From: Bacteroidales bacterium UBA4866
GTDB taxonomy: Bacteria; Bacteroidota; Bacteroidia; Bacteroidales; P3
DNA: 9,054 nt
Direction: 5' to 3'
Assembly (NCBI GenBank): GCA_002399565.1
Contig: DHDW01000017.1
Location: 30,180-39,233, forward strand
Shown in pieces: positions 1 to 6,049 of this stretch. The notes beneath the pieces are model-generated. The model was given only the letters and a program-made list of their open reading frames with translations. It searched no databases and was not told the DNA's origin. How positions within the stretch are numbered: position 1 is the first letter of the stretch; the number at the start of each line of letters is the position of its first letter. Both the position numbers and the translations under genes were made by a program.

Positions 1-794
1 ATAGAGGATTTGAAACTGTAACTATTGTTTTAAAAGGAGTTATTGACCATTTTGATTCTCTAAAGACTCATGGGCGTTATTCAAATGGTGACGTTCAATG
101 GCTAACAACAGGAAAGGGATGTCAGCACTGCGAAATGTTCCCTCTCGTTAATCAAGATAAGGATAATCCTTTAGAACTTTTTCAAGTATGGCTAAATTTG
201 CCAAAGAAAGATAAGTTTTGTGAGCCTAACTATAAGATGCTTTGGGCTGAAGATATTCCAGTTTTTGATGTAGTAGATGAAAACAATAATAAAACATCCA
301 TTAAACTAATTTCAGGAAACTTTGAGGGAAGAGTAGGCTTTGAACCAACACCTAACTCTTGGGCTTTTGATAAAAATAATAAGGTTGGAATAGTTTTAAT
401 TAAGATGAATCCCAATGCAAAACTTACCATTCCTAAGGGGACTAAAACCATGTCAAGAAATCTTTATTTCTATCAGGGAGAAGGAAGTATAGAGATTGAA
501 AACATAAATATTCCATCCTCAAACAGAATAAGACTTAATGCTGAATTTGAAACTCAAATAACAAATAAATATAAGGAATCATTTATTTTGCTTCTTGAGG
601 GAGAAAGAATTGATGAGCCAGTTGTTCAATATGGTCCTTTTGTAATGAATACTCAGGAAGAAATATATCAAGCAATTCAAGATTATAGAGAAACTGAGTT
701 TGGAGGTTGGCATTGGGAAAGAACAGATCCAGTTCATCCAATTAATTCAGGTAGATTTGCAACTTATATTGACGGAAAAGAAGAGGTAAGGTAG
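1..794 (+). CDS. Pirin family protein (5' end missing)
   Basis: The reading frame is already open at base 3, and 263 residues are visible up to the TAG stop. The first visible residues, RGFET, normally follow the HPH motif that supplies two metal ligands in pirins. Bases 1-2 (AT) fit the end of that His codon, so the true start lies outside the window and the ATG at 135 is internal. The second ligand pair is present in GKGCQHCE (visible His42 and Glu44, bases 126-134). The C-terminal cupin domain carries the typical EPVVQYGPFVMNTQEEI and FGGW segments. Pirins are two-cupin, usually iron-binding cytosolic proteins; some are quercetinases, and others act as redox or metabolic regulators. The exact role cannot be told here. 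The pit gene follows 136 bp downstream with its own candidate promoter, so the two need not be co-transcribed. Confidence 0.93.
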   Translation, partial: RGFETVTIVLKGVIDHFDSLKTHGRYSNGDVQWLTTGKGCQHCEMFPLVNQDKDNPLELFQVWLNLPKKDKFCEPNYKMLWAEDIPVFDVVDENNNKTSIKLISGNFEGRVGFEPTPNSWAFDKNNKVGIVLIKMNPNAKLTIPKGTKTMSRNLYFYQGEGSIEIENINIPSSNRIRLNAEFETQITNKYKESFILLLEGERIDEPVVQYGPFVMNTQEEIYQAIQDYRETEFGGWHWERTDPVHPINSGRFATYIDGKEEVR

Positions 795-894
795 TTAGGT
801 TTGTAATTATCATTATTCTTGAGAGTTATCAAGCCTTAACATTAAATTAACATACACTTAATATCAAATTAATTTTTAAGGGCTAATTCCTGTA

Positions 895-902
895 TATTTT
901 TG
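895..902 (+). promoter_or_regulatory. Candidate Bacteroidota -7 box for the phosphate permease gene
   Basis: TATTTTTG matches the TAnnTTTG -7 consensus of Bacteroidota and lies 28 bp before the permease ATG, giving a short leader. No clear TTG (-33) element sits about 20 bp upstream. The region is so A/T-rich that a chance match is possible. Confidence 0.3.
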
Positions 903-930
903 CTTCTTTTTTAACCAAAAAGTCAAGATT

Positions 931-2328
931 ATGTTTGGAATGGACTCTTACATTTTTATTCTCTTTATTGCTTGTATATTATGTGCCGTTATATTTGAAT
1001 TTATTAATGGTTTTCACGATACAGCTAATGCAGTTGCTACAGTAATTTATACAAGAACTCTAAAACCTCGAATAGCTGTTATTTGGTCAGGATTATGGAA
1101 CTTTTTGGGAGTATATCTTGGAGGGATAACTGTTGCAATGACAATCATGCATTTATTGCCTCTTGATGTATTAATAGAACAATCAATGAGTTTAAGTATT
1201 TCTCTTATCCTCACCTTACTTATAACAGCAATAATCTGGAATATCGGCACCTGGTATTTTGGCCTTCCCTGTTCCAGTTCTCATACATTAATAGGCTCAA
1301 TATTTGGTGCAAGTTTAGCCTTGGCTTATGTTACAAATACTGGAATAGCAAATTTACCTTGGAAGAAATTGGAAGAAGCAGGGTTATCTTTATTAGTATC
1401 TCCTTTATTTGGCTTCTTTATGGCAATATTATTAATGTTTTTGTTTGGTATTTTTATTAAAAAGAAACGTTTCTTTGCTCAAGTAGATAAAAACAAAAAA
1501 CCGCCATTTTTAGTAAGATTGACATTAATATTAACTTGCACATCCGTAAGTTTTGCTCATGGTTCAAATGATGGACAAAAGGGAGTTGGTTTAATGATGA
1601 TTATCTTAATTTGTTTTTTACCTACTAAATTTGCAATTGACCCATCAAAAAATCCTGCTTCAATGGGAGGTAATATAGATCATATTGCATGGGTATATAA
1701 TAAGGTTGATTACTCAGCCATACATGCAAGTGATACTGCTCTTGTGAATAAATCAAAACACAGTATAGTTAGACTTAAAGAAATATCTACAATACTTAGT
1801 AATCCTGAAGAAAATACTCATAAATATAATTTTGAAATCAGAAAAAACATATTAATCCTTGAATCTGCTTCAAAGGTTATTTTAGATTCAGAATCAACAG
1901 ATGCAAGAGCAAGTGAAGAATTGAATAAAAATATTAAGCAATTAAAAACATATACAGAATTTGTGCCTTGGTGGGTAATTCTTATTGTTTCTGTTTCCTT
2001 AGGTCTTGGAACCATGATAGGATGGAAGAGAATTGTTGTTACTATTGGGGAAAAAATAGGTAAAAAGCATTTGAGCTATGCACAAGGAGCAAGTGCAGAA
2101 ATAGTTGCAGCAAGTACAATTGCAGCATCAACAATGTTAGGTTTGCCTGTAAGTACAACCCATGTACTATCTTCAGGGATTGCAGGCTCAATGGCATATA
2201 GAGGAGGAATAAAGAATATTCAAGTTGATACTGTAAAGAGTATACTATTAGCTTGGGCTCTAACAATTCCAGTAGCAGTAATCGTATCTGGAGGTTTGTT
2301 CTTGCTAATAAATTGGATATTACACTAA
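931..2328 (+). CDS. pit: PiT-family inorganic phosphate permease (PitA-like)
   Basis: This inner-membrane, cation-coupled phosphate transporter (465 residues) closely resembles E. coli PitA (about 499) from end to end. The first PiT signature is GFHDTANAVATVIYTR (27-42) and the second half repeats it as AHGSNDGQKGVG (209-220). The two helical hairpin motifs are GLPCSSSHTLIG (111-122) and GLPVSTTHVLSSG (404-416). Hydrophobic segments flank a polar central loop at about residues 235-345, as in PitA; the loop is somewhat shorter here, which explains the length difference. A conserved IGWKRIVVTIGEKIGKK stretch (363-379) follows. The start at 931 is the first ATG; an ATG three codons later is also possible, and neither has a convincing ribosome binding site. 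PitA-type carriers move neutral metal-phosphate complexes at low affinity and often serve as the housekeeping phosphate importer. The gene converges on the downstream lipoprotein gene. Confidence 0.96.
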   Translation: MFGMDSYIFILFIACILCAVIFEFINGFHDTANAVATVIYTRTLKPRIAVIWSGLWNFLGVYLGGITVAMTIMHLLPLDVLIEQSMSLSISLILTLLITAIIWNIGTWYFGLPCSSSHTLIGSIFGASLALAYVTNTGIANLPWKKLEEAGLSLLVSPLFGFFMAILLMFLFGIFIKKKRFFAQVDKNKKPPFLVRLTLILTCTSVSFAHGSNDGQKGVGLMMIILICFLPTKFAIDPSKNPASMGGNIDHIAWVYNKVDYSAIHASDTALVNKSKHSIVRLKEISTILSNPEENTHKYNFEIRKNILILESASKVILDSESTDARASEELNKNIKQLKTYTEFVPWWVILIVSVSLGLGTMIGWKRIVVTIGEKIGKKHLSYAQGASAEIVAASTIAASTMLGLPVSTTHVLSSGIAGSMAYRGGIKNIQVDTVKSILLAWALTIPVAVIVSGGLFLLINWILH

Positions 2329-2342
2329 TCTATCCCTATATT

Positions 2343-2391
2343 CCTTTTCTATTAATCAATCTACAAAAGAAATAGTAGAAAGGGTTTTAGT
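2343..2391 (+). terminator. Possible intrinsic terminator after the phosphate permease gene
   Basis: CCTTTTCT (2343-2350) can pair with AGAAAGGG (2377-2384) as an 8-bp stem with one G-U pair. Partial inner pairing of CTATT with AATAG shortens the 26-nt loop. TTTTAGTT follows directly. It lies 15 bp after the permease stop and just overlaps the end of the convergent lipoprotein gene. The stem is weak and the loop long, so this is tentative. No T-tract follows it on the minus strand. Confidence 0.3.
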
Positions 2392-2977
2392 TCTTTAAGA
2401 ATATTATCCAATCCCAATCCTCGGGGTTTCCAACTCCAACGCTTGGAGTGTAAAGAAAAAGTTTTACAGTAGCATTAGGATTGCTTCTTAAATAATCTCT
2501 AACCGTCACTAAACCTTGAACAGAAGACCAGATTGGAGAATAATCATAATCTGTATTTTGAGGATTAAAAACATTTTCAAAACCTCCTCTTGGAATATAA
2601 TAATCGCAAGTTAAAACATGATCAAAATCACTTGCAGGAAGAATGTTTTGAGGATATATAATCTGTCCTAATCCCATCCAAATTATATCTCCATCAAAGA
2701 TAACTTTATTTAATTCTTCATAAATCAATTTAATATTTCCGAAATCTCCTGGAGGAGTATATTCGGTTCTAATTGTAAAATTTTCAGAAGGTTGATGAAA
2801 TAATAATTCTTTTCCTCCTTCAAAATTATTTGTTAAATAATCAACCTTAAGCATAAGTATTTTAGATCTATAATGTCTATCAACTTCTTCGCAAGAAGAA
2901 AATAATAAGATACTTAAGGATGCAATAATAAGAATTGTGATTGATAAAATCTTAAATTTTAAAATACCTGATTTCAT
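2387..2977 (-). CDS. Small predicted lipoprotein of unknown function
   Basis: I do not recognise the family. The 196-residue product begins with a basic N-terminus and a hydrophobic stretch (about 10-26) ending in FSSC, so Cys29 is the probable lipidated residue and the protein should be exported and anchored in a membrane. Acidic residues follow directly (CEEVD). In some Bacteroidota, charged residues at this place favour export to the cell surface; surface exposure here is inference. The mature part is about 168 residues, mixed polar and aromatic, rich in Tyr, Asp, Asn and Pro, with no further membrane segment. One later cysteine (in LTCDYY) is the only other one visible. The start is supported by the signal peptide and by a well-spaced promoter 60-90 bp upstream. 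The gene stands alone, convergent with pit and divergent from ygbA, so context gives no function. Confidence 0.8.
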   Translation of the reverse strand: MKSGILKFKILSITILIIASLSILLFSSCEEVDRHYRSKILMLKVDYLTNNFEGGKELLFHQPSENFTIRTEYTPPGDFGNIKLIYEELNKVIFDGDIIWMGLGQIIYPQNILPASDFDHVLTCDYYIPRGGFENVFNPQNTDYDYSPIWSSVQGLVTVRDYLRSNPNATVKLFLYTPSVGVGNPEDWDWIIFLKN

Positions 2978-3036
2978 AAGCTACTTTTTTACTGTTTACA
3001 AAACTTTGACCTTTAAACGTACAAATTTTCAAAAAG

Positions 3037-3067
3037 CAAAGATACATTCAAAAAAAGGAAAAGTCAA
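3037..3067 (-). promoter_or_regulatory. Bacteroidota-type promoter of the lipoprotein gene
   Basis: Read on the minus strand, TTG (3067-3065) is followed after 20 bp by TATCTTTG (3044-3037). This matches the -33 TTG and -7 TAnnTTTG elements with the usual spacing. The predicted transcript would start near 3031 and have a leader of about 50 nt before the ATG at 2977. This is the best promoter match in the window and the strongest non-protein sign that the organism belongs to Bacteroidota. Confidence 0.6.
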
Positions 3068-3120
3068 GCAATAAAGTTTAAATCTAATTCCAACTTCTTA
3101 TCCTATTTTAATGAAACGCT

Positions 3121-3204
3121 GTTTTAATTTACTAACTCTTCGTTTTAATTTTTTCTTTCTTGGTTTTATTTTACTGAAATAAGGTTTTATTTTTCATAAT
3201 AAAA
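3121..3204. repeat. Four-copy A/T repeat phased at exactly 21 bp
   Basis: GTTTTAATTT occurs at 3121 and 3142, and GTTTTATTTT at 3163 and 3184, so the four copies start exactly 21 bp apart, two turns of the helix. The remaining 11 bp of each unit are mostly not conserved, though units 1 and 3 share TTTACT after the core. The array fills the region between the divergent lipoprotein and ygbA promoters, ending 35 bp before the ygbA -7 box. Same-face phasing suggests bent DNA, an UP-like element or a protein-binding array. A decayed 21-bp or 42-bp tandem duplication is the other explanation. Confidence 0.6.
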
Positions 3205-3239
3205 TCATTGTCCTATCAGTTTAATAAATAATTATGCCG

Positions 3240-3247
3240 TAAATTTG
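3240..3247 (+). promoter_or_regulatory. Candidate -7 box for ygbA
   Basis: TAAATTTG is an exact TAnnTTTG match 29 bp before the GTG start of the ygbA-like gene, predicting a leader of about 24 nt. No TTG lies at the usual 19-21 bp upstream; the nearest (3208-3210) is 29 bp away. A promoter with a weak -33 element could depend on an activator, for which the phased repeats upstream are a candidate site. Confidence 0.4.
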
Positions 3248-3276
3248 CATGAAATACTTATACTGCAAACAAGACT

Positions 3277-3570
3277 GTGTTTAATAGAATAGAGAAAGAA
3301 AAACGCATTATGGAGTTTATGGTTAGACTCTATTGCTCAAAGAAAGAGAATAATAATGAACTCTGTGATAGTTGTAAGGAATTAATAGAATACTCCAAAA
3401 AACGTTTAGATAATTGTCCTCACGGCAATAATAAATCTTCATGCAAGAGATGCCAGAAGCATTGTTATAGAAAAGAATACAGAGAGAAAATAAGGGAAGT
3501 TATGCGTTATTCAGGCCCAAGAATTATCCTCTACAAACCATTAGAATTTATTCGACATCTTGTAAAGTGA
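3277..3570 (+). CDS. ygbA: YgbA-family protein (nitrous oxide-stimulated promoter family)
   Basis: This 97-residue basic, cysteine-rich cytosolic protein matches the YgbA family from near its N-terminus to its end. Family landmarks are EKEKRIMEFMVRLYC (6-20), LCDSCKELIEYSKKRLDNCP (29-48), the CKRCQKHCY cluster (56-64), the MRYSGPR segment (76-82) and the terminal IRHL. Seven cysteines (20, 30, 33, 47, 56, 59, 63) plus nearby histidines could bind a metal or an iron-sulfur centre; that is inference. In E. coli, ygbA belongs to the NsrR regulon and is induced by nitric oxide, but its biochemical role is not clear to me. The start is GTG at 3277. It is the only usual start codon between the in-frame stop at 3250 and the conserved N-terminal segment; the ATG at 3310 would cut that segment off. 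No Shine-Dalgarno sequence is visible. No other nitrosative-stress gene is next to it. Confidence 0.85.
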   Translation: MFNRIEKEKRIMEFMVRLYCSKKENNNELCDSCKELIEYSKKRLDNCPHGNNKSSCKRCQKHCYRKEYREKIREVMRYSGPRIILYKPLEFIRHLVK

Positions 3571-3584
3571 TTAAAAACAATAAG

Positions 3585-3642
3585 ATATTTAATTACAATA
3601 TAAATACCAGAAAGCATATTTATTAGATATATAATTAAATAT
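3585..3642. repeat. AT-only inverted repeat just after ygbA
   Basis: ATATTTAATTA (3585-3595) and TAATTAAATAT (3632-3642) are a perfect 11-bp inverted repeat starting 14 bp after the ygbA stop. Pairing can continue inward between AATATAAATA and ATATTTATT with one bulge, leaving a small loop around CCAGAAAGC. It may stabilise or end the ygbA transcript, but it lacks G-C pairs and a T-tract, so I do not call it a terminator. Confidence 0.45.
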
Positions 3643-3684
3643 TTCTATAAGTAATAATAGCTTGCAAATTAATATAATAAATGT

Positions 3685-3739
3685 TTTTGTAAACTGTAAA
3701 CCTGTAAACTTTCCATATATATTTTACAAGTTTACAAAA
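3685..3739. repeat. Clustered GTAAAC units forming an imperfect inverted repeat
   Basis: GTAAAC occurs three times in direct order at 3689, 3696 and 3704. It recurs in inverted orientation at 3735-3730, followed by GTAAAA at 3727-3722. The outer TTTTGTAAAC (3685-3694) pairs perfectly with GTTTACAAAA (3730-3739) around an A/T centre. The 7-8 bp spacing is too short for separate helix-face sites, so a folded RNA or DNA structure, an iteron-like protein site, or a mobile-element remnant are all possible. Confidence 0.5.
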
Positions 3740-3754
3740 GTTAATAGTTAATGG

Positions 3755-3782
3755 GCAACCCCAATTTAAAATTGGGGGTTGC
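3755..3782. repeat. Strong hairpin between convergent ygbA and crtI
   Basis: GCAACCCCAATTT (3755-3767) pairs with AAATTGGGGGTTGC (3769-3782) with only one extra G, making a long stem with a tiny A/T loop. It is by far the most stable foldback in the region and lies 52 bp past the crtI stop on that gene's strand. Neither side is followed by a real T-tract, so it could be an atypical bidirectional terminator for the two convergent units or a dispersed REP-like palindrome. Position favours transcription termination or transcript-end protection; compactness and lack of T-tract favour a repeat element. Confidence 0.6.
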
Positions 3783-3834
3783 ACTCAATAACTTGCTATT
3801 AAAAATTAGAATAATTCGAAATAATAAATTTACA

Positions 3835-5310
3835 TTATTTTAAATACTTAAGTATTCTTTCTGCAGCGAGTTCTCCGCTTATTACAGCCATTGGTAGTCC
3901 GGCTCCTGGAAGGGTAGATGCTCCAACGTAAAACATATTTGAGAATTCTTCATCAAAGTTTCTTGGACGTAATCCACCTATTTGCATTAGTTTATGAGAA
4001 AGTCCTAAACCACTTCCTTGATAAAGGTTGAATTTTTCTTCCCAATCTTTTGGCGTATAGACTGTTTTGGTAATTATATTAGGAATAATATTCTGATTTA
4101 TTCTTTTTGAAAAATCTTCTAATATGCTGTTTACTATATCATCTGCATCATCCCAATTGTTTTTGTATTGAAGATTTGGAACAGGGCAAACAAAGAAAAG
4201 GCTTTCGCATCCAACAGGTGCACACTCAGGATTATATTTAGATACATTATTTACATAGAAATACGGTTTTTGGAGAGTGTCTGGTTTATGCATTACATCC
4301 TTTGCATATTCTTCAAAATTATTGCCAATAAAATAGTTATGCAAATCGAGTTGAGGTAGTTTACCTTTTATCCCAACATAGAAAGTTAGATAACCCATTG
4401 TCCATTCCATCTTTGAAAGTTTTTTTTCGGAGTATTTTTCTCTATTTAAAACTCTTCCTCTAAATAATGCAGCATCAGCATTTATTAAAAATACATCTCC
4501 TGAATACTCTTTACCCTCTTTATCAATTACTTTCTTAACTTTCCCTCTTTCTTCTTCAACTTTAACAATCTCGCTATTATAATTAAAAACAGCACCGTTT
4601 TTTTCTAATTCTCCAACTAATCCATTTACAATATTATACATTCCTCCTTCAACATTATAATATCCATCGTGTCGGAATTCTGTGTGAGAAAGAAGACTGT
4701 AAATAGCCATAGTATCAAAAGGAGTCCTGCCTAAGAAAAAGGCTACCAATGAAATAACCTGCTGAGCTTCTTTTGAAGAGAAATGTTTTTGGACGTGTGA
4801 GTAGAAGCTATTGAAAAGTTGAGGAATATGTACTGGATTAACATGCATAAGTTGAAAGACATAATCAAAGATGCTGTTGAAATTATTCTTAATTACTATA
4901 TCAAAAGTATCTTCAAATAATTGTTTGCTTTTCTTGAGGTATTTCTCCATATTCTTTTCAAAATCAGGTTCAATATCCTCAAACTGCTTAGCAAGTTTTT
5001 TTATATCCTTGTTAAGATGATAGGTATGATTACTATCTCTAAAATTTACACTGTAAAGAGGATCTAACTCAACGAATTTAAAAGGAATATCTAAACCACA
5101 TTTTTCTATAAAATCTTTGAAAACAAAAGACATACTGAAAAAACTTGGACCTGTATCGAATGTAAATCCATCCTTTTTAATTTGATTAAGTCTTCCTCCA
5201 GCTTGGTTGTTCTTCTCAACAAATTCAACCTTATAACCTTTTCTTGACAAAAGCAATCCGCTTGCCAAAGCACCTAAACCAGAGCCAATAATAATAATTT
5301 TTTTATCCAT
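3835..5310 (-). CDS. crtI: CrtI-type carotenoid desaturase (phytoene desaturase family)
   Basis: This 491-residue flavoprotein inserts double bonds into a C40 or C30 polyene precursor, most probably converting phytoene toward lycopene at the membrane. The N-terminal FAD-binding fold is clear: IIIIGSGLGALASG (5-18), then VEKNNQAGGRL (31-41) and TFDTGPS (50-56). The C-terminal family motif FYVGASTLPGAGLPMAVISG (about 460-479) closes the FAD site. Length is normal for bacterial CrtI, CrtN and CrtD. These subfamilies differ in substrate (phytoene, diapophytoene or hydroxylated carotenoid) and cannot be separated by eye, so the symbol is a best guess. It is the last gene of the minus-strand operon, starting 1 bp after the TPR gene's stop, which implies coupled translation. 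The sugar and acyl transferases upstream support a carotenoid role. No phytoene synthase is in the window. Confidence 0.9.
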   Translation of the reverse strand: MDKKIIIIGSGLGALASGLLLSRKGYKVEFVEKNNQAGGRLNQIKKDGFTFDTGPSFFSMSFVFKDFIEKCGLDIPFKFVELDPLYSVNFRDSNHTYHLNKDIKKLAKQFEDIEPDFEKNMEKYLKKSKQLFEDTFDIVIKNNFNSIFDYVFQLMHVNPVHIPQLFNSFYSHVQKHFSSKEAQQVISLVAFFLGRTPFDTMAIYSLLSHTEFRHDGYYNVEGGMYNIVNGLVGELEKNGAVFNYNSEIVKVEEERGKVKKVIDKEGKEYSGDVFLINADAALFRGRVLNREKYSEKKLSKMEWTMGYLTFYVGIKGKLPQLDLHNYFIGNNFEEYAKDVMHKPDTLQKPYFYVNNVSKYNPECAPVGCESLFFVCPVPNLQYKNNWDDADDIVNSILEDFSKRINQNIIPNIITKTVYTPKDWEEKFNLYQGSGLGLSHKLMQIGGLRPRNFDEEFSNMFYVGASTLPGAGLPMAVISGELAAERILKYLK

Positions 5311-5311
5311 T

Positions 5312-6049
5312 TTATTTAGTTTTTTTCAGAAATTGAGGATATAATTCATTTTTAACCCACTTAAAATCAGGAGAAATCTTAAGGGCTAATTTATAATATT
5401 CTTCTGCCTTTTTTGGGTTATTCAATTCTTGATAAGTCATTCCTATTATTGCAATTAAATTGATATAAGTCCAGTCGTTTTCAGGCTTAATCTTATCCAT
5501 TATTAGCTTTGCTTTAAGGTAGTATTGCAAAGCTTTTTGTTTGGAACCTCCAAAAGCAGATGGCATATAGTATTCAATATTACCCATTTGTATATATCCA
5601 AAATAATTATCTTTATCTAAACTAATTGATTTTTCAGCTTCCTCAATACTTTTTGGACCAACAAAAGGAGCCTTTAGTTTATTTAATCCAATCTCAAAAC
5701 CATAGTATGCAGACTGATAGGCGTGAATAATTGGAATATTGGCTTTTACTTTCTTCAATTTACTCATCCTTGCCTGGCTTCGATTGATATATTGTTTTGC
5801 ATCTTTAAATCTTTTATTACCAATACACCAGCCTATATAACCATATTCATAATTTAAAAGTTCCAATTCTCTTTGATTCTCTTTTTTTGTTTCAAAATGC
5901 ATGTTATCAATTGTTTTCTTCCAAACAGCCATATTGTCGCTTATATAGGAATTATATATGGTTTTCTTTTCTTCACTTGAATAAGAATAAAGAGACATTA
6001 TACTGAAAACAAGAAATATAAATAATTTCAAGGTTATCTGTTTATTCAT
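5312..6049 (-). CDS. Secreted TPR-repeat protein of the carotenoid operon
   Basis: The chosen start (ATG at 6049-6047) gives 245 residues beginning MNKQITLKLFIFLVFSIMSLYS, a clear signal peptide with probable cleavage near residues 22-24. A start 15 codons upstream is possible but would bury the signal peptide and overlap the photolyase gene by 53 bp; the chosen one overlaps by 8 bp (ATGAATAA). No lipobox cysteine is seen, so the protein is probably periplasmic. The rest is helical with TPR-like spacing: a repeat near 140-180 including AFGGSKQKALQYYLKAK (165-181), and a clearer C-terminal TPR at 197-230 with GMTYQELNNPKKAEEYYKLALKISPD. TPR proteins usually act as scaffolds. Lying between photolyase and desaturase, it may help handle or assemble carotenoid at the envelope, but that is inference from position alone. 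Confidence 0.82.
   Translation of the reverse strand: MNKQITLKLFIFLVFSIMSLYSYSSEEKKTIYNSYISDNMAVWKKTIDNMHFETKKENQRELELLNYEYGYIGWCIGNKRFKDAKQYINRSQARMSKLKKVKANIPIIHAYQSAYYGFEIGLNKLKAPFVGPKSIEEAEKSISLDKDNYFGYIQMGNIEYYMPSAFGGSKQKALQYYLKAKLIMDKIKPENDWTYINLIAIIGMTYQELNNPKKAEEYYKLALKISPDFKWVKNELYPQFLKKTK

Noticed and set aside
135..794. ATG at 135 as the start of the pirin gene
   Set aside because: The frame is open to base 3 and encodes conserved pirin sequence including RGFET and the metal-binding QHCE, so this ATG is internal.
832..884. Hairpin AGCCTTAA / TTAAGGGCT between pirin and pit as a terminator
   Set aside because: The stem has a bulge, the loop is over 30 nt of A/T, and the T-rich stretch after it is better explained as the pit promoter region.
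3121..3204. CRISPR array
   Set aside because: Repeat core is only about 10 bp and linkers 11 bp; CRISPR repeats and spacers are each usually over 20 bp, and no cas gene is present.
3201..3230. FNR/Crp-type or NsrR-like operator before ygbA (ATTGTCCTATCAGT)
   Set aside because: The half-sites are not symmetric and do not match a known consensus well enough.
3571..3834. tRNA, riboswitch or small protein gene in the gap between ygbA and crtI
   Set aside because: No cloverleaf, no known aptamer core and no plausible open frame were seen; only inverted and direct repeats.
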